A stretch of 64,000 nt of DNA from Brevibacterium yomogidense (GTDB lineage: Bacteria > Actinomycetota > Actinomycetes > Actinomycetales > Brevibacteriaceae), in the NCBI RefSeq assembly GCF_900163715.1, contig NZ_FWFF01000010.1, forward strand, positions 50,491-114,490. The letters are read 5' to 3'. Shown here piece by piece: positions 16,667 through 25,346 of the stretch. The position numbers and the translations under genes were made by a program. Under the pieces are notes generated by a model. That model was not told where the DNA came from. It did not search any database and worked only from the letters and a program-made list of their open reading frames with translations. Position 1 is the first letter of the stretch, and every line of letters begins with the position of its first letter.

Positions 16667-17819
16667 CGTGACCTCCCAGGGAGTCGTCGAGGGCCTCGTC
16701 GAGCGCATCGGCGGTGCGCGTGAGGCATGCGATGTGGCGCTGCGCGAGCTCGTCGGGGGCGAGCACGAGGACCGACGGTGAGTACTCGAGCAGCCGTTCG
16801 GCGAATGCGGACTGGTCATCCGTGCGCAGACCGAGCACGTCCCATCCGGTGGGGATCGTGGGAGCCTCCGCGGGGACGGTGGGGACCGCTTCGTGAGCGG
16901 ACTCCCGCAGCGGCACCGCGCGTTCCGGTGCCACCGCGAGCACGACGTCGACGGGCTCGCGCCGTGCATGGTCGTGCGGGCCACCCGCCCCGTCCAGCGT
17001 CGTCTGCGCCGCCGCGTCGAACCCGTCCGGGACGTCGTAGTCACCGTCCCTGCGGCCGGGAGCCGAGCGGATGCGGCCCTGGATGCGTGTGAGGCGGAAG
17101 GTGCGCACGGCGTCCCGATCGACATCGCGGCCGACCACGTACGACCGGTCGCCGCGCGTGAGCAGCGCATACGGTTCGAGCGTGCGCCGCGAGGTCTGCG
17201 CCCCGGGCCGCCGGTAGTCGAAGGCGACGGCGCGCCGTGCCTCGACTGCTCGCAGGAGACCGGCGAAGACAGTGCCCACGATGTGCGCGGGGACGGTGGC
17301 GAGAGGGGCGTCGGCCATCGGAGCCACGGAGTCCGGTCCCGATGCAGATGCTGGTACGGCGGCCGGTGCGGCGGCCGGATCACCGTCGGATCCGTCCCCC
17401 GCGTCGGATCCGTCCCTCGCGTCGAAGCCCTCCCCCAGCCCGCGCAGCTTGTTCAGCGCCGCCCGGGCGTCGGATTCGAGCGCCGTGTCGGCCAGGAGCG
17501 ACTGCGTGACGGACACGACGGCCGCCTCTGCCGGGGTGAAGTCGATCTGGGTGAGTGCGTAGCCCGCGTCGTCGATGCGGTATCCGTAGCCCGTGCCGTC
17601 TGTGAACGGGTCGTCCCACGAGGTCGTGGAGATCGCGATCCCCATGGCTTCGAGTGCCGCCTTGTCGCGGGAGAACTGCCGATCGAACGCAGCCTCGTCG
17701 AGATCCGCGTAGTCGGCGATGCTGCGTCGCAGATCGTCCCTGTCGGTCCACCCGCGGGCGGCGCGCAGGGCGATGAGCAGGTTCATCAGCCGCTCAGTCT
17801 GACGTCGCACTCGTGTCAC
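16659..17819 (-). CDS. pafB: WYL-domain transcriptional activator PafB
   Basis: 386 residues with the same architecture as PafC: HTH (TERLMNLLIALRAARGWTDR then LRRSIADYADLDEAAFDRQF), WYL domain (FDYRRPGAQTSRRTLEPYAL, then RGDRSYVVGRDVDRD) and WCX domain. An Asp/Gly/Ala/Pro-rich insertion occupies roughly residues 130-170. GTG 17819 is chosen because TACTGT lies exactly 7 nt upstream; the ATGs at 17837/17840 would place the start upstream of that promoter. It heads the pafB-pafC-tatA-tatC-helY unit and shares a promoter region with the divergent DUF3866 gene. Confidence 0.92.
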   Translation of the reverse strand: MTRVRRQTERLMNLLIALRAARGWTDRDDLRRSIADYADLDEAAFDRQFSRDKAALEAMGIAISTTSWDDPFTDGTGYGYRIDDAGYALTQIDFTPAEAAVVSVTQSLLADTALESDARAALNKLRGLGEGFDARDGSDAGDGSDGDPAAAPAAVPASASGPDSVAPMADAPLATVPAHIVGTVFAGLLRAVEARRAVAFDYRRPGAQTSRRTLEPYALLTRGDRSYVVGRDVDRDAVRTFRLTRIQGRIRSAPGRRDGDYDVPDGFDAAAQTTLDGAGGPHDHARREPVDVVLAVAPERAVPLRESAHEAVPTVPAEAPTIPTGWDVLGLRTDDQSAFAERLLEYSPSVLVLAPDELAQRHIACLTRTADALDEALDDSLGGHGG

Positions 17820-17825
17820 GTCCCC

Positions 17826-17832
17826 TACAGTA
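17826..17832. promoter_or_regulatory. Overlapping divergent -10 elements of pafB and the DUF3866 gene
   Basis: The heptamer TACAGTA carries TACAGT on the plus strand (17826-17831, 7 nt before ATG 17839) and TACTGT on the minus strand (17832-17827, 7 nt before GTG 17819). Both fit leaderless promoters, and they share five base pairs, so only one polymerase could melt the site at a time. Confidence 0.65.
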
Positions 17833-17838
17833 CTCATC

Positions 17839-18996
17839 ATGATCCACTGGCGTCGCGCGACAGTCCGCGCAGTCCTGACAGACCGCCCGGGTGCACGGGA
17901 GGTGAGCGCAGCGCTCCACACCCCGCTGCCGGGTGCCGACGACCCGGCCGAGGTGCGCGCGCTGGCCTACACCGACCTCGTCGGCGCCCCCGAACCGGGC
18001 GATGACGTGCTGTTGAACGTGTCCGCGCTGGCACGGCGGCTGGGCACCGGGGGCTTCGCGCTCGTGACGGCGATCCCCGACCGCCTGCCCGCTGATCCGC
18101 CGCCGAGCCCCGGCCACCTCGTGAAGGACCGCTACTCCCCCGCGCAGACGATGGTGCTGGGCGTCGATGACCAGGAATCGCCCCACCACCGGACGCTCGC
18201 GGAGGCCACTGGGATCGGCGGCACCCCGGTCGTGGTCGCTGACCTGCACTCCTCGCTCCCGGCGATCATCGCGGGGATCCGCGCCGACCGCCCGGAGGCC
18301 CGCGTCGTGTACGTCATGACGGACGGGGCCGCGCTGCCGCTGGCCTTCTCCCAGGCCGTGCACGGCCTCCGGGAGGCGGGCCGGCTGCACGCGACGGTGA
18401 CCGTCGGCCAGGCGCACGGCGGCGACTACGAGGCCGTCACGGTCCACACGGGCCTGCTCGCGGCGGTGCACGTCGCAGGCGCTGACGTCGTCGTGGTCTC
18501 GCAGGGCCCCGGCAACCTCGGCACGGGCACGCCGTACGGATACTCCGGGCTGGTCGTCGGCGACCACCTGAACGCGGCTGCCCTGCTGGGCGGCATCCCG
18601 ATCTCCGCCCTGCGCATGTCGCAGGCCGATGCGCGGCGGCGTCACCGCGGGATCTCGCACCACACCCTCACGGCGGTGACGCAGGTGGCGCGGCCCGGAT
18701 GCATCATCCCGGTCCCGTCGCCGGACACGCTCACCGACGCCGAGGCCGCGATCGCCTCCGCGTGGGAGCACGGCCCCGGTGCGGTCGAGCAGGAGACGGC
18801 CGCGCAGCTGCCGGAGCTCGCCGAGGCCGGCCATTCGCTGGTCGACGTGGGACTCGAGGGACTCCTCACTGCGCTGGGCGAATCGCCCGTCCGCCTGTCG
18901 ACGATGGGCCGCGGTCTCGCGGAGGATCCCATCGCGTTCCTGGCAGCCGCCGCGGCCGGGCGTGCTGCGGCCGCAGTGGTCGTGCAGGTGGACTGA
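17839..18996 (+). CDS. DUF3866 family protein
   Basis: 385 residues, soluble, no signal peptide. It matches the actinobacterial DUF3866 family in layout: an N-terminal beta-rich lead (GDDVLLNVSALARRLGTGGFA), HLVKDRYSPAQTMVLGVDDQESPHH spread over residues 93-117, and the Gly-rich VVSQGPGNLGTGTPYGYSGL. The function of the family is unknown. It is transcribed divergently from pafB with overlapping promoters, so its expression may mirror that of the DNA-damage regulator. ATG 17839 lies 7 nt after TACAGT; no ribosome site is present. Confidence 0.8.
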   Translation: MIHWRRATVRAVLTDRPGAREVSAALHTPLPGADDPAEVRALAYTDLVGAPEPGDDVLLNVSALARRLGTGGFALVTAIPDRLPADPPPSPGHLVKDRYSPAQTMVLGVDDQESPHHRTLAEATGIGGTPVVVADLHSSLPAIIAGIRADRPEARVVYVMTDGAALPLAFSQAVHGLREAGRLHATVTVGQAHGGDYEAVTVHTGLLAAVHVAGADVVVVSQGPGNLGTGTPYGYSGLVVGDHLNAAALLGGIPISALRMSQADARRRHRGISHHTLTAVTQVARPGCIIPVPSPDTLTDAEAAIASAWEHGPGAVEQETAAQLPELAEAGHSLVDVGLEGLLTALGESPVRLSTMGRGLAEDPIAFLAAAAAGRAAAAVVVQVD

Positions 18997-19050
18997 CGTC
19001 GTGCGGGTCTACTGACACGCCGTCGGGATTCCCGCCGTCGGCAGTTGCCA

Positions 19051-19088
19051 AGGGCCCCTGGGCACCGCGAACGGTGTCCAGGGGCCCT
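19051..19088. terminator. Bidirectional hairpin terminator
   Basis: A 17-bp stem (AGGGCCCCTGGGCACCG with CGGTGTCCAGGGGCCCT, one G-U pair) around a CGAA tetraloop, between the convergent DUF3866 and FKBP genes. Confidence 0.8.
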
Positions 19089-19121
19089 CTGCGTGGAGCG
19101 GCGAGATCAGGCGCGGCGAGA

Positions 19122-19502
19122 TCAGGCGCCGGCGACGCCCTCGAGGTCGCACACGAAGATGAGGCTCTCGTTCGGAGCGATCGTGCCCGGCACTCCGCCT
19201 GCGCCGTACGCCAGGTGCGGCGGGATGCGCAGCGTGCGCCGACCGCCGACCTTCATGCCCTGGACACCCTGGTCCCAGCCGGCGATGACCATGCCCACGC
19301 CCAGCGTGAACTGCAGCGGCGTGCCGCGGTTGTAGGAGGCGTCGAACTCCTCCCCGGTCGAGTACGAGACGCCCACGTAGTCGACCGACACGGTGTCCCC
19401 GGCCTTCGCCTCGGGCCCGGTGCCCACGACGTCGTCGACGATCTCCAGATCGGTGGGGGCGGTGTCGCCGGGGAAATCGATCTCTGGCTTCTGTTTCGCC
19501 AT
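19122..19502 (-). CDS. FKBP-type peptidyl-prolyl cis-trans isomerase
   Basis: 126 residues, cytoplasmic. A single FKBP domain: VDYVGVSYSTGEEFDASYNR, then FTLGVGMVIAGWDQGVQGM, RRTLRIPPHLAYGAGGVPG and FVCDLEGV at the end. The active-site aromatic and Asp positions (Y, F, D, W) are kept. AAGGAG lies 8 nt before ATG 19502. It follows the FKBP lipoprotein gene by 57 bp on the same strand and is the last gene of the proteasome-side operon before a strong terminator. Confidence 0.92.
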   Translation of the reverse strand: MAKQKPEIDFPGDTAPTDLEIVDDVVGTGPEAKAGDTVSVDYVGVSYSTGEEFDASYNRGTPLQFTLGVGMVIAGWDQGVQGMKVGGRRTLRIPPHLAYGAGGVPGTIAPNESLIFVCDLEGVAGA

Positions 19503-19559
19503 GGTGGATGCTCCTTCGGGTTCGAGAGGTGTGTTCTTGTGAGGCCTCGGACCGGCTTC

Positions 19560-20522
19560 TCAGCCGACCGCGGACAGGATGTCGATCACGAATACCAGCG
19601 GTGCGTCGCCGGGGATGCTGGGAGGTGACCCGGCCTCGCCGTAGCCCTTCTCCGGTGGGATGGCCACGACGATCTGCGAACCGACCTTCTGGCCGACGAG
19701 CGACTCGTTCCATCCGTCGATGACGGGAGCGGACCCCACGCCCTGGACGACGAACGGCTCTCCGCGCTCCCACGAGCTGTCGAAGGGCTCACTCGCGTCG
19801 TCCCACAGCCAGCCGGTGTAGTGGACGGACACGTTCTGCCCCTCCTCGATCTCCGGGCCCTCGCCCTCGATCGCGATGGCGGTCTCGAGCTCCGAGGGCG
19901 CGTCGCCCTCCGGCTGCGAGATGGACGGCGCGCCGTCCTCGCCCAGGGTGAGCTCGGGGAACTCCTCGGGGAGCTCCTGCTCCTCGCCCTCTGCGCGCTC
20001 GAGCGGCTCCGGGATGTCCTCGACGCCCTCGATGTCGATGACGTAGATCAGCGTCTCCGCCTGCTGTCCGGCAGATGCCGCACCGTTGAGCGAGAGCAGG
20101 ACCCGAGAGCCCACGGGCTGGTCGACGACCGCCTCGAGGAGTCCGGAGTTGATCTGCTCCGTGTCGGTCGGGAAGCCCGATGGGCTGCCCGCCTCGTACG
20201 AGGATTCGACGACCTCGCCGGTCGTCCCGGACACCAGGGTCATGTGCGCGGTGACCTGCTGCCCCTCCTCGACGGTCTCGCCGTCGCCCTCGGAGACCAT
20301 CGAGGTCTCGGTGTCCTCGATCACGAGCGGTGCGTCGAAGCTCACGTCGGGCTGTTCACCGACGTCGCCCTCGACGGTGACCTCGTCGAGCGATGTCGCG
20401 GCCGGAGTGACGTCCGCGGTGGGTGAGGGTGCGGTCTGGTCCGCCTCCTCCGCACTGCACGCGGACAGCACGAGCACGAGCGCCGCAGCGGCCGCTGCCG
20501 TGGTGAGCACGGTCTTCTTCAC
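19560..20522 (-). CDS. Lipoprotein with two FKBP-like domains
   Basis: 320 residues. The signal peptide ends in the lipobox LSAC (Cys22), so the protein is membrane-anchored outside the cell. A first FKBP-like domain (about residues 80-170) is degenerate: GQQVTAHMTLVSGTTGEVVE, then QINSGLLEAVVDQPVGSRVLL. The second (about 215-320) is canonical: NVSVHYTGWLWDDASEPFDS, VIDGWNESLVGQKVGSQIVV, IPPEKGYGE. An acidic Glu/Pro linker joins them. It probably helps fold exported proteins. The GTG start at 20522 has AAGGA 6 nt upstream. It lies 32 bp after pafA, an arrangement seen in other actinobacteria. Confidence 0.88.
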   Translation of the reverse strand: MKKTVLTTAAAAAALVLVLSACSAEEADQTAPSPTADVTPAATSLDEVTVEGDVGEQPDVSFDAPLVIEDTETSMVSEGDGETVEEGQQVTAHMTLVSGTTGEVVESSYEAGSPSGFPTDTEQINSGLLEAVVDQPVGSRVLLSLNGAASAGQQAETLIYVIDIEGVEDIPEPLERAEGEEQELPEEFPELTLGEDGAPSISQPEGDAPSELETAIAIEGEGPEIEEGQNVSVHYTGWLWDDASEPFDSSWERGEPFVVQGVGSAPVIDGWNESLVGQKVGSQIVVAIPPEKGYGEAGSPPSIPGDAPLVFVIDILSAVG

Positions 20523-20554
20523 AGGTGTTCCTTCCGATGGGTGCCGGGGCGATC

Positions 20555-22030
20555 CTAGACGCTGGAGCTGGGCGCTTCGTCGACGAGGGCGTCGATCACT
20601 GCTTCCGCGCGTTCGCTGACCGGCGCGAACGGATCCTTGAGGACGACCGCACGATGCGATTGATCGTTGAGCCGCAGATGCACCCAGTCGACCGTGAAAT
20701 CGCGGCGCGCCGCGTGGGCGGCCTCGACGAACCGGCCCCGCAGCGCCGCGCGCGTGGTCGCCGGCGGTGTGCTGCGAGCCGCGGTGATCGCCTCGTCGTC
20801 GACCACCCGGGCGGTGCGCCCCGATGCCGCGAGCGGGCCCAGCAGGCCGACGCCCGGCGTGATGTCGTGGTACGCGACGTCCAGGCGGGTGAGGCGCGGA
20901 TCGTCCCAGTCCGCGCCGCTGCGCGCCAGGTAGCGGTCCATGAGGGTCTTCTTGAGCACCCAGTCGATCTCTCCCGCCATGGGCGAGGTGTCCCCCGCCT
21001 CGAGCGCCTCGATCATGCGCCGCCAGCGATCGATCACCCGATGCGCGACGGCGTCGTCGCCCAGGGAGTGGTCTCCGCGCTCGACCAGGCGAGTCGCGTG
21101 CTCGAGGTAGACGGATTGGAGTGCGAGTGCGCTCGTGGTGCCGCCGGAGGCGGATTCCAGAGCCGTGCGTCCGGTGAGGTCGCGGGAGACCATCCGGATG
21201 TCGCGGATGGGGTGGCGCAGTGAGCGGTCGCCCATGGGCACGCCCGATTCGATGAGGTCGAGGACCAGGATCGCCGTGCCGACCTTGAGCTCGGTCGTCG
21301 CCTGGAGCATCGACGAATCGCCGACGATGACGTGGAGCCTGCGGTACTTCTCCGCGTCCGCGTGGGGCTCATCCCGCGCATTGATGATCGGACGGGAGCG
21401 GGTCGTGGCCGACGAGAGGCCCTCCCACATGACGTCGGAGCGAGCGGAGAGACCGAATGTGCGCGATCCGCCCGCAGCGCCGGCGGCGACGCCCGGTTCC
21501 TGCTGCGGTGCCGCACGGTTCGTCTCCGCGAGCGGAGCCTGCAGGCTGGGCCGCGTCGGGATGAGGGCTCCCGCTCCCACCAGCAGCTGCCGCGTGACGA
21601 GGAACGGCAGCAGCACCGAGGTGAGGTGCGAGAAGTCCATCGAGCGGCGCACCAGGAGGTTCTCGTGACTGCCGTACGAGTTGCCCTGGGCGTCCGTGTT
21701 GTTCTTCACGAGGTGGGCGCGGCCGTCGTGGCCGTCGGCCTCGAGCGCGGACTGCGCACGGGCGAGCAGATCCGTGAGGATCGCGTCGCCGGCGGCGTCC
21801 TGCGCGATGAGGTCGTCCAGCCGGTCGCATTCGGCCGTCGCGTATTCCGGGTGGGAGCCGACGTCGAGGTAGAGCCGCGCCCCGTTCGGCAGGAAGACGT
21901 TGGAGGAGCGACCCCACTCCACGACCGGACGGAACAGGTACCGCGCGACCTCCTCCGGGCCCAGGCGGCGCGAATCCCCCGCGGTGAAGGCGATCCCGTA
22001 TTCGGTCTCCAGGCCGTAGATGCGCTTCAT
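20555..22030 (-). CDS. pafA: Pup-protein ligase PafA
   Basis: 491 residues. PafA joins the C-terminal glutamate of Pup to lysines of target proteins with ATP. The glutamine-synthetase-like fold is recognisable: IYGLETEYGI (Glu8, Glu10 for Mg-ATP), NGARLYLDVGSHPEYATAE (Asp56 corresponds to the catalytic Asp), LVKNNTDAQGNSYGSHENLL, and RPIINARDEPHADAEKYRRL. It is about 40 residues longer than the M. tuberculosis enzyme (452); the excess is an Ala/Pro/Gln-rich insertion near residues 160-200. The ATG overlaps the prcA stop by 4 bp (ATGA). Confidence 0.95.
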   Translation of the reverse strand: MKRIYGLETEYGIAFTAGDSRRLGPEEVARYLFRPVVEWGRSSNVFLPNGARLYLDVGSHPEYATAECDRLDDLIAQDAAGDAILTDLLARAQSALEADGHDGRAHLVKNNTDAQGNSYGSHENLLVRRSMDFSHLTSVLLPFLVTRQLLVGAGALIPTRPSLQAPLAETNRAAPQQEPGVAAGAAGGSRTFGLSARSDVMWEGLSSATTRSRPIINARDEPHADAEKYRRLHVIVGDSSMLQATTELKVGTAILVLDLIESGVPMGDRSLRHPIRDIRMVSRDLTGRTALESASGGTTSALALQSVYLEHATRLVERGDHSLGDDAVAHRVIDRWRRMIEALEAGDTSPMAGEIDWVLKKTLMDRYLARSGADWDDPRLTRLDVAYHDITPGVGLLGPLAASGRTARVVDDEAITAARSTPPATTRAALRGRFVEAAHAARRDFTVDWVHLRLNDQSHRAVVLKDPFAPVSERAEAVIDALVDEAPSSSV

Positions 22031-22677
22031 GCGTCCCCCTCGAGTCGGCGGAAGGTGCGGTGGAAGTCGGACGAGCGGTCCAGCAGCGCGGCCTCGACTC
22101 CGGTGTCTGCCGCCAGTCCCATGGCCTCACGTCCCGTCTGCTGAGCGTCGGCGAGGCCCAGGGCGGAGAAGTCGACGTCGGCCAGTCGCTTCGCGATCGC
22201 CTCGGCCCCTGCACCGAGCGCGACGTGCCCCACCTCATGGGAGACGGAACCGTCGAAGGAGATGCGGAACAACCGGTCATCGGCCGGGCCGGTGCCCAGC
22301 TCCGCGACGACGAGGTCCACCTCGAACGGCTTCTGCTCCGTCGTGAAGACGCCCGCGAGCGTCTGGGCGTAGGCGTTGGCGAGCCCGCGCGCGCTGACGT
22401 CGCCCCGGTCGTACGAGTATCCGCGCAGATCCGCATACCGCACTCCGGCCTGCCGCAGGCCCTCGAACTCGTTGTACTTGCCGACCGCGGCGAAGCCGAT
22501 GCGGTCGTAGATCTCTGCGATCTTGTGCAGTGAGGACGACGGATTCTCCGCCAGGAGCAGGATGCCGTCGGCACAGCTGAGGACCAGGACGGGCCGCCCG
22601 CGGGCGATGCCCTTGCGCGCGAACTCCGCGCGGTCCTTCATGAGCTGCTCCGGTGAGACGTAGAACGGCATGCTCAT
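22027..22677 (-). CDS. prcA: Proteasome alpha subunit PrcA
   Basis: 216 residues. The N-terminus (FYVSPEQLMKDRAEFARKGI) is the actinobacterial alpha-subunit gate and helix H0, followed by the conserved core RGRPVLVLSCADGILLLAEN. Alpha rings cap the 20S core and control substrate entry; the subunit lacks a nucleophilic Thr, as expected. It overlaps prcB by 4 bp upstream and pafA by 4 bp downstream, showing translational coupling. Confidence 0.95.
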   Translation of the reverse strand: MSMPFYVSPEQLMKDRAEFARKGIARGRPVLVLSCADGILLLAENPSSSLHKIAEIYDRIGFAAVGKYNEFEGLRQAGVRYADLRGYSYDRGDVSARGLANAYAQTLAGVFTTEQKPFEVDLVVAELGTGPADDRLFRISFDGSVSHEVGHVALGAGAEAIAKRLADVDFSALGLADAQQTGREAMGLAADTGVEAALLDRSSDFHRTFRRLEGDA

Positions 22678-23504
22678 GGGGCCTCCTCCCCGCGCATCCG
22701 CGCGTCTGCGAGAGCCGAGGCCGCTGCCAGGACCTCCTCCTCCGGCACCCGGCGCTCACCGGCGGGACCGACGGTGCGGATCAGTGGTGCGATCCCCCGC
22801 ACGATGTCGGGACCGCCGGTCGCCGCATCGTCGTCCGCCGCGTCGGTCAGCGCCTCGAGCGCGATGCGCACGCCCGTGCCCGTGTCGAGTCCCTCGCGCC
22901 ACAGGCGCTTGAGCGCCGAGCGAGCGGGACCGGCTCCGGAGCCGATGGCGTGGTGGTCGACCTCTTCGTACTTGCCGCCGGTCACGTCGAAGCTGAAGAT
23001 CCGTCCGACGGTGTCGACGTCCCGGGCACCGCGGGAACCGGATCGTCCGGAGGCATCGAGTCCCGCGAAGAGGGGCACGACGGCGAGCCCCTGCAGCGCG
23101 AGGCCCAGGTTGGAGCGCAGCATCGCTGCGAGGCGGTTCGCCCGCCCTTCGAGTGAGAGCGGAGTGCCCTCGATCTTCTCGTAGTGCTCGAGCTCGACCT
23201 GGAACAGTCGGATCAGCTCGAGGGCGAGGCCCGCAGTGCCCGCGATGCCGATCACGGAGGTCGCGTCAGCGCGGTGGACCTTCTCGATCCGCCGGCTGGC
23301 GATATGGTGCCCGGCGGTCGCCCTCCGGTCCCCGGCCATGAGCACCCCGTCCGCGGTCCGGAAGGCGAGCACGGTCGTGCCCTCGGGAGGCAGGGACACC
23401 GGCGTCCCCGTCGTCGTCGGCAGCGCCTCCGGCCTGAGGGTGCTCACCAGGTCGAAGAACGAGGTCGACGTCGAGGTGAGGAACGCAGGGCCGAAACCGC
23501 TCAC
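22674..23504 (-). CDS. prcB: Proteasome beta subunit PrcB
   Basis: 276 residues. A 42-residue propeptide ends in PPEG, and the mature protein would begin with the catalytic Thr43 (TTVLAFRTADGVLMAGDRRA). Downstream core segments fit (IGIAGTAGLALELIRLFQVE, HHAIGSGAGPARSALKRL). Beta rings hold the peptidase sites of the 20S core. The GTG start at 23504 overlaps the pup stop (GTGA). Confidence 0.95.
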   Translation of the reverse strand: MSGFGPAFLTSTSTSFFDLVSTLRPEALPTTTGTPVSLPPEGTTVLAFRTADGVLMAGDRRATAGHHIASRRIEKVHRADATSVIGIAGTAGLALELIRLFQVELEHYEKIEGTPLSLEGRANRLAAMLRSNLGLALQGLAVVPLFAGLDASGRSGSRGARDVDTVGRIFSFDVTGGKYEEVDHHAIGSGAGPARSALKRLWREGLDTGTGVRIALEALTDAADDDAATGGPDIVRGIAPLIRTVGPAGERRVPEEEVLAAASALADARMRGEEAP

Positions 23505-23701
23505 TGGCCGCCCTTCTGCACGAAGTTCTTCACGAACTCCTCCGCATTCGACTCGAGCACGCTGTCGATGTCGTCGAGGATCGAGTCGACTGCCGTCGCG
23601 TCGACCTGGGTCTGCGCCTGCGGTGCGATCGGCCCGTCGTCCTCCGGGAGGTCGGGGCGCTCATTGCGGTCCCGGTTCGCCTGTTCGCTGCTGCTCGTCA
23701 T
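23501..23701 (-). CDS. pup: Prokaryotic ubiquitin-like protein Pup
   Basis: 66 residues, largely disordered and acidic, ending in KNFVQKGGQ. The terminal Gln must be deamidated by Dop before PafA can ligate Pup to a target. The C-terminal helical segment (SILDDIDSVLESNAEEFV) is the Mpa/PafA-binding part. AAGGA lies 6 nt before ATG 23701. It sits 33 bp after dop and overlaps prcB. Confidence 0.97.
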   Translation of the reverse strand: MTSSSEQANRDRNERPDLPEDDGPIAPQAQTQVDATAVDSILDDIDSVLESNAEEFVKNFVQKGGQ

Positions 23702-23734
23702 GTTCCATCCTTCGGGAGTCGTGTGAGGTCCAGT

Positions 23735-25297
23735 CTAGTGATGCGGTGCGGCGTCCGGCCCCGGCTCGTCCGGTCCGGACAGCCGTGCGACGAGATCATC
23801 CGCGTCGCGTGCCCCGGCGAGTGCGTCGCCCACCTCGTCGCGCGTGAAGCGGTGCGGGTCGCGCAGCGGGATCCGCACGAGCGAGCCGTCGGCCCGCTCC
23901 AGCACGAGCGAATCCCAGCTCGCGGCGGCGACGGCGGCGGTGAAGCGTGCGACCGCACCACCGCGGAGGAAGGCGCGAGTGGACTCCGGTGCCGTCTCCA
24001 CCGCGCGGGTCACCTCGTCGTCCGTCGTGAGGCGCCGGATGCGCCCCGCCGACTCGAGACGGTAGAAGAGGCCCCTGCCGTCCCGGACGTCGGAGTACTG
24101 GACGTCGATGAGTGCGAGCTTCGGACTGTCCCACGCGAGGTCCTCCCGCGTCCGGTAGCTCTCCAGCAGCGCGAGCTTCGCCACCCAGTCGACGTCCGCG
24201 ACCAGTTCCATGGGATCCCTCGCGAGTGAAGTGAGGAAGCGCTCCCACTCCGCGAGCACCTCGGCAGTGTCCGCATCCGGGGCGGGGCCCGCGGCTGCAC
24301 GGGCCGCATCGAGGTAGGCGCGCTGAACCTGAAGCGCGGTCGTCGTGGTGCCGTCTTCCAGCGGGAGCGCGGCGGTGAGGGTGAGGTCGTGGCTCACCGT
24401 CTGCAGTGCGGTGACCGGGTCGGCGAACCGGATGTCCGGGCAGAGGCCCGCCTCGATGAGGCCGAGGACCAGCGAGGTGGAGCCGAAGCGCACCAGGGTG
24501 GCCGGCTCCGCGAGCGTCGCATCCCCGATGATCACGTGGAGCCGGCGCCAGTGCGTCCCGTCGGCGTGCGGCTCGTCGCGCGTGTTGATGATCGGCCGGC
24601 GCAGAGTCGTCTCGAGCCCGATCTGCTCCTCGAAGAAGTCCGCGCGGGAGGAGATCTGGTAGCCGGGCTCCTCGCCGCTGCGTCCGATCCCCACCCGGCC
24701 GGCTCCGCAGAGGATCGCCCGCGTCGTGAAGAACGGGATGAGCTGCTCCGCGAGCGCCTCGAAGTCCACGTCGCGGCGCACGATGTAGTTCTCATGGGTG
24801 CCGTAGGACGACCCCTTCGAATCCGTGTTGTTCTTGTAGAGGTTCACCGGTTCCGGGCCGGTGGACAGCGTGCGCACGCACTCCTCCGCGACACGATCGC
24901 CGGCACGGTCCCAGAGCACGGCCTCGCGGGGTGTGAGGACCTCGGGCGACGAGTACTCCGGGTGCGCGTGGTCGACGTAGAGGCGTGCGCCGTTCGGCAG
25001 GACGACGTTCGCCAGGTACTGGGCGTCGGGCATCGCGTCGGGCAGATGCGTCAGCTGGGTGATGTGCGCATCCGATTCGTGCATGAGGAACCCGCGGGCG
25101 TCGGCCAGGGGCGTCTCCGCGCTGAAGTCCCAGAAGCTCTGCGCCGACCGCAGCCCGCGCGGGGCGGCGTAGGCGTCGACGACGCGCGCGGAGTCCCGCA
25201 TGGGATTCGCGCCGGGGCGCCCCGGCTGGCTGATGCCGAACTCCGTCTCCGCGCCCATGACGCGGACGACGCTCAGCGGTGGGACCTCGTGGCTCAT
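23735..25297 (-). CDS. dop: Pup deamidase/depupylase Dop
   Basis: 520 residues, homologous to PafA. The start RVMGAETEFGISQPG carries the ATP-Mg glutamates; NGARLYVDHAHPEYSSPE holds the catalytic Asp, and the Dop-specific loop and RPIINTRDEPHADGTHWRRL follow. Dop converts the C-terminal Gln of Pup to Glu and removes Pup from conjugates. The ATG at 25297 has GGGGAGGAG just upstream. It is the first gene of the dop-pup-prcB-prcA-pafA run. Confidence 0.95.
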   Translation of the reverse strand: MSHEVPPLSVVRVMGAETEFGISQPGRPGANPMRDSARVVDAYAAPRGLRSAQSFWDFSAETPLADARGFLMHESDAHITQLTHLPDAMPDAQYLANVVLPNGARLYVDHAHPEYSSPEVLTPREAVLWDRAGDRVAEECVRTLSTGPEPVNLYKNNTDSKGSSYGTHENYIVRRDVDFEALAEQLIPFFTTRAILCGAGRVGIGRSGEEPGYQISSRADFFEEQIGLETTLRRPIINTRDEPHADGTHWRRLHVIIGDATLAEPATLVRFGSTSLVLGLIEAGLCPDIRFADPVTALQTVSHDLTLTAALPLEDGTTTTALQVQRAYLDAARAAAGPAPDADTAEVLAEWERFLTSLARDPMELVADVDWVAKLALLESYRTREDLAWDSPKLALIDVQYSDVRDGRGLFYRLESAGRIRRLTTDDEVTRAVETAPESTRAFLRGGAVARFTAAVAAASWDSLVLERADGSLVRIPLRDPHRFTRDEVGDALAGARDADDLVARLSGPDEPGPDAAPHH

Positions 25298-25334
25298 GCT
25301 TCTCCTCCCCGGACCGAGCGGTGGCTCAGCCCCC

Positions 25335-25340
25335 TACAAT
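25335..25340 (+). promoter_or_regulatory. Leaderless-type -10 (TACAAT) of the DUF3054 gene
   Basis: TACAAT, 6 nt, then GTG 25347, with no ribosome site between. Confidence 0.5.
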
Positions 25341-25346
25341 CGAGGC

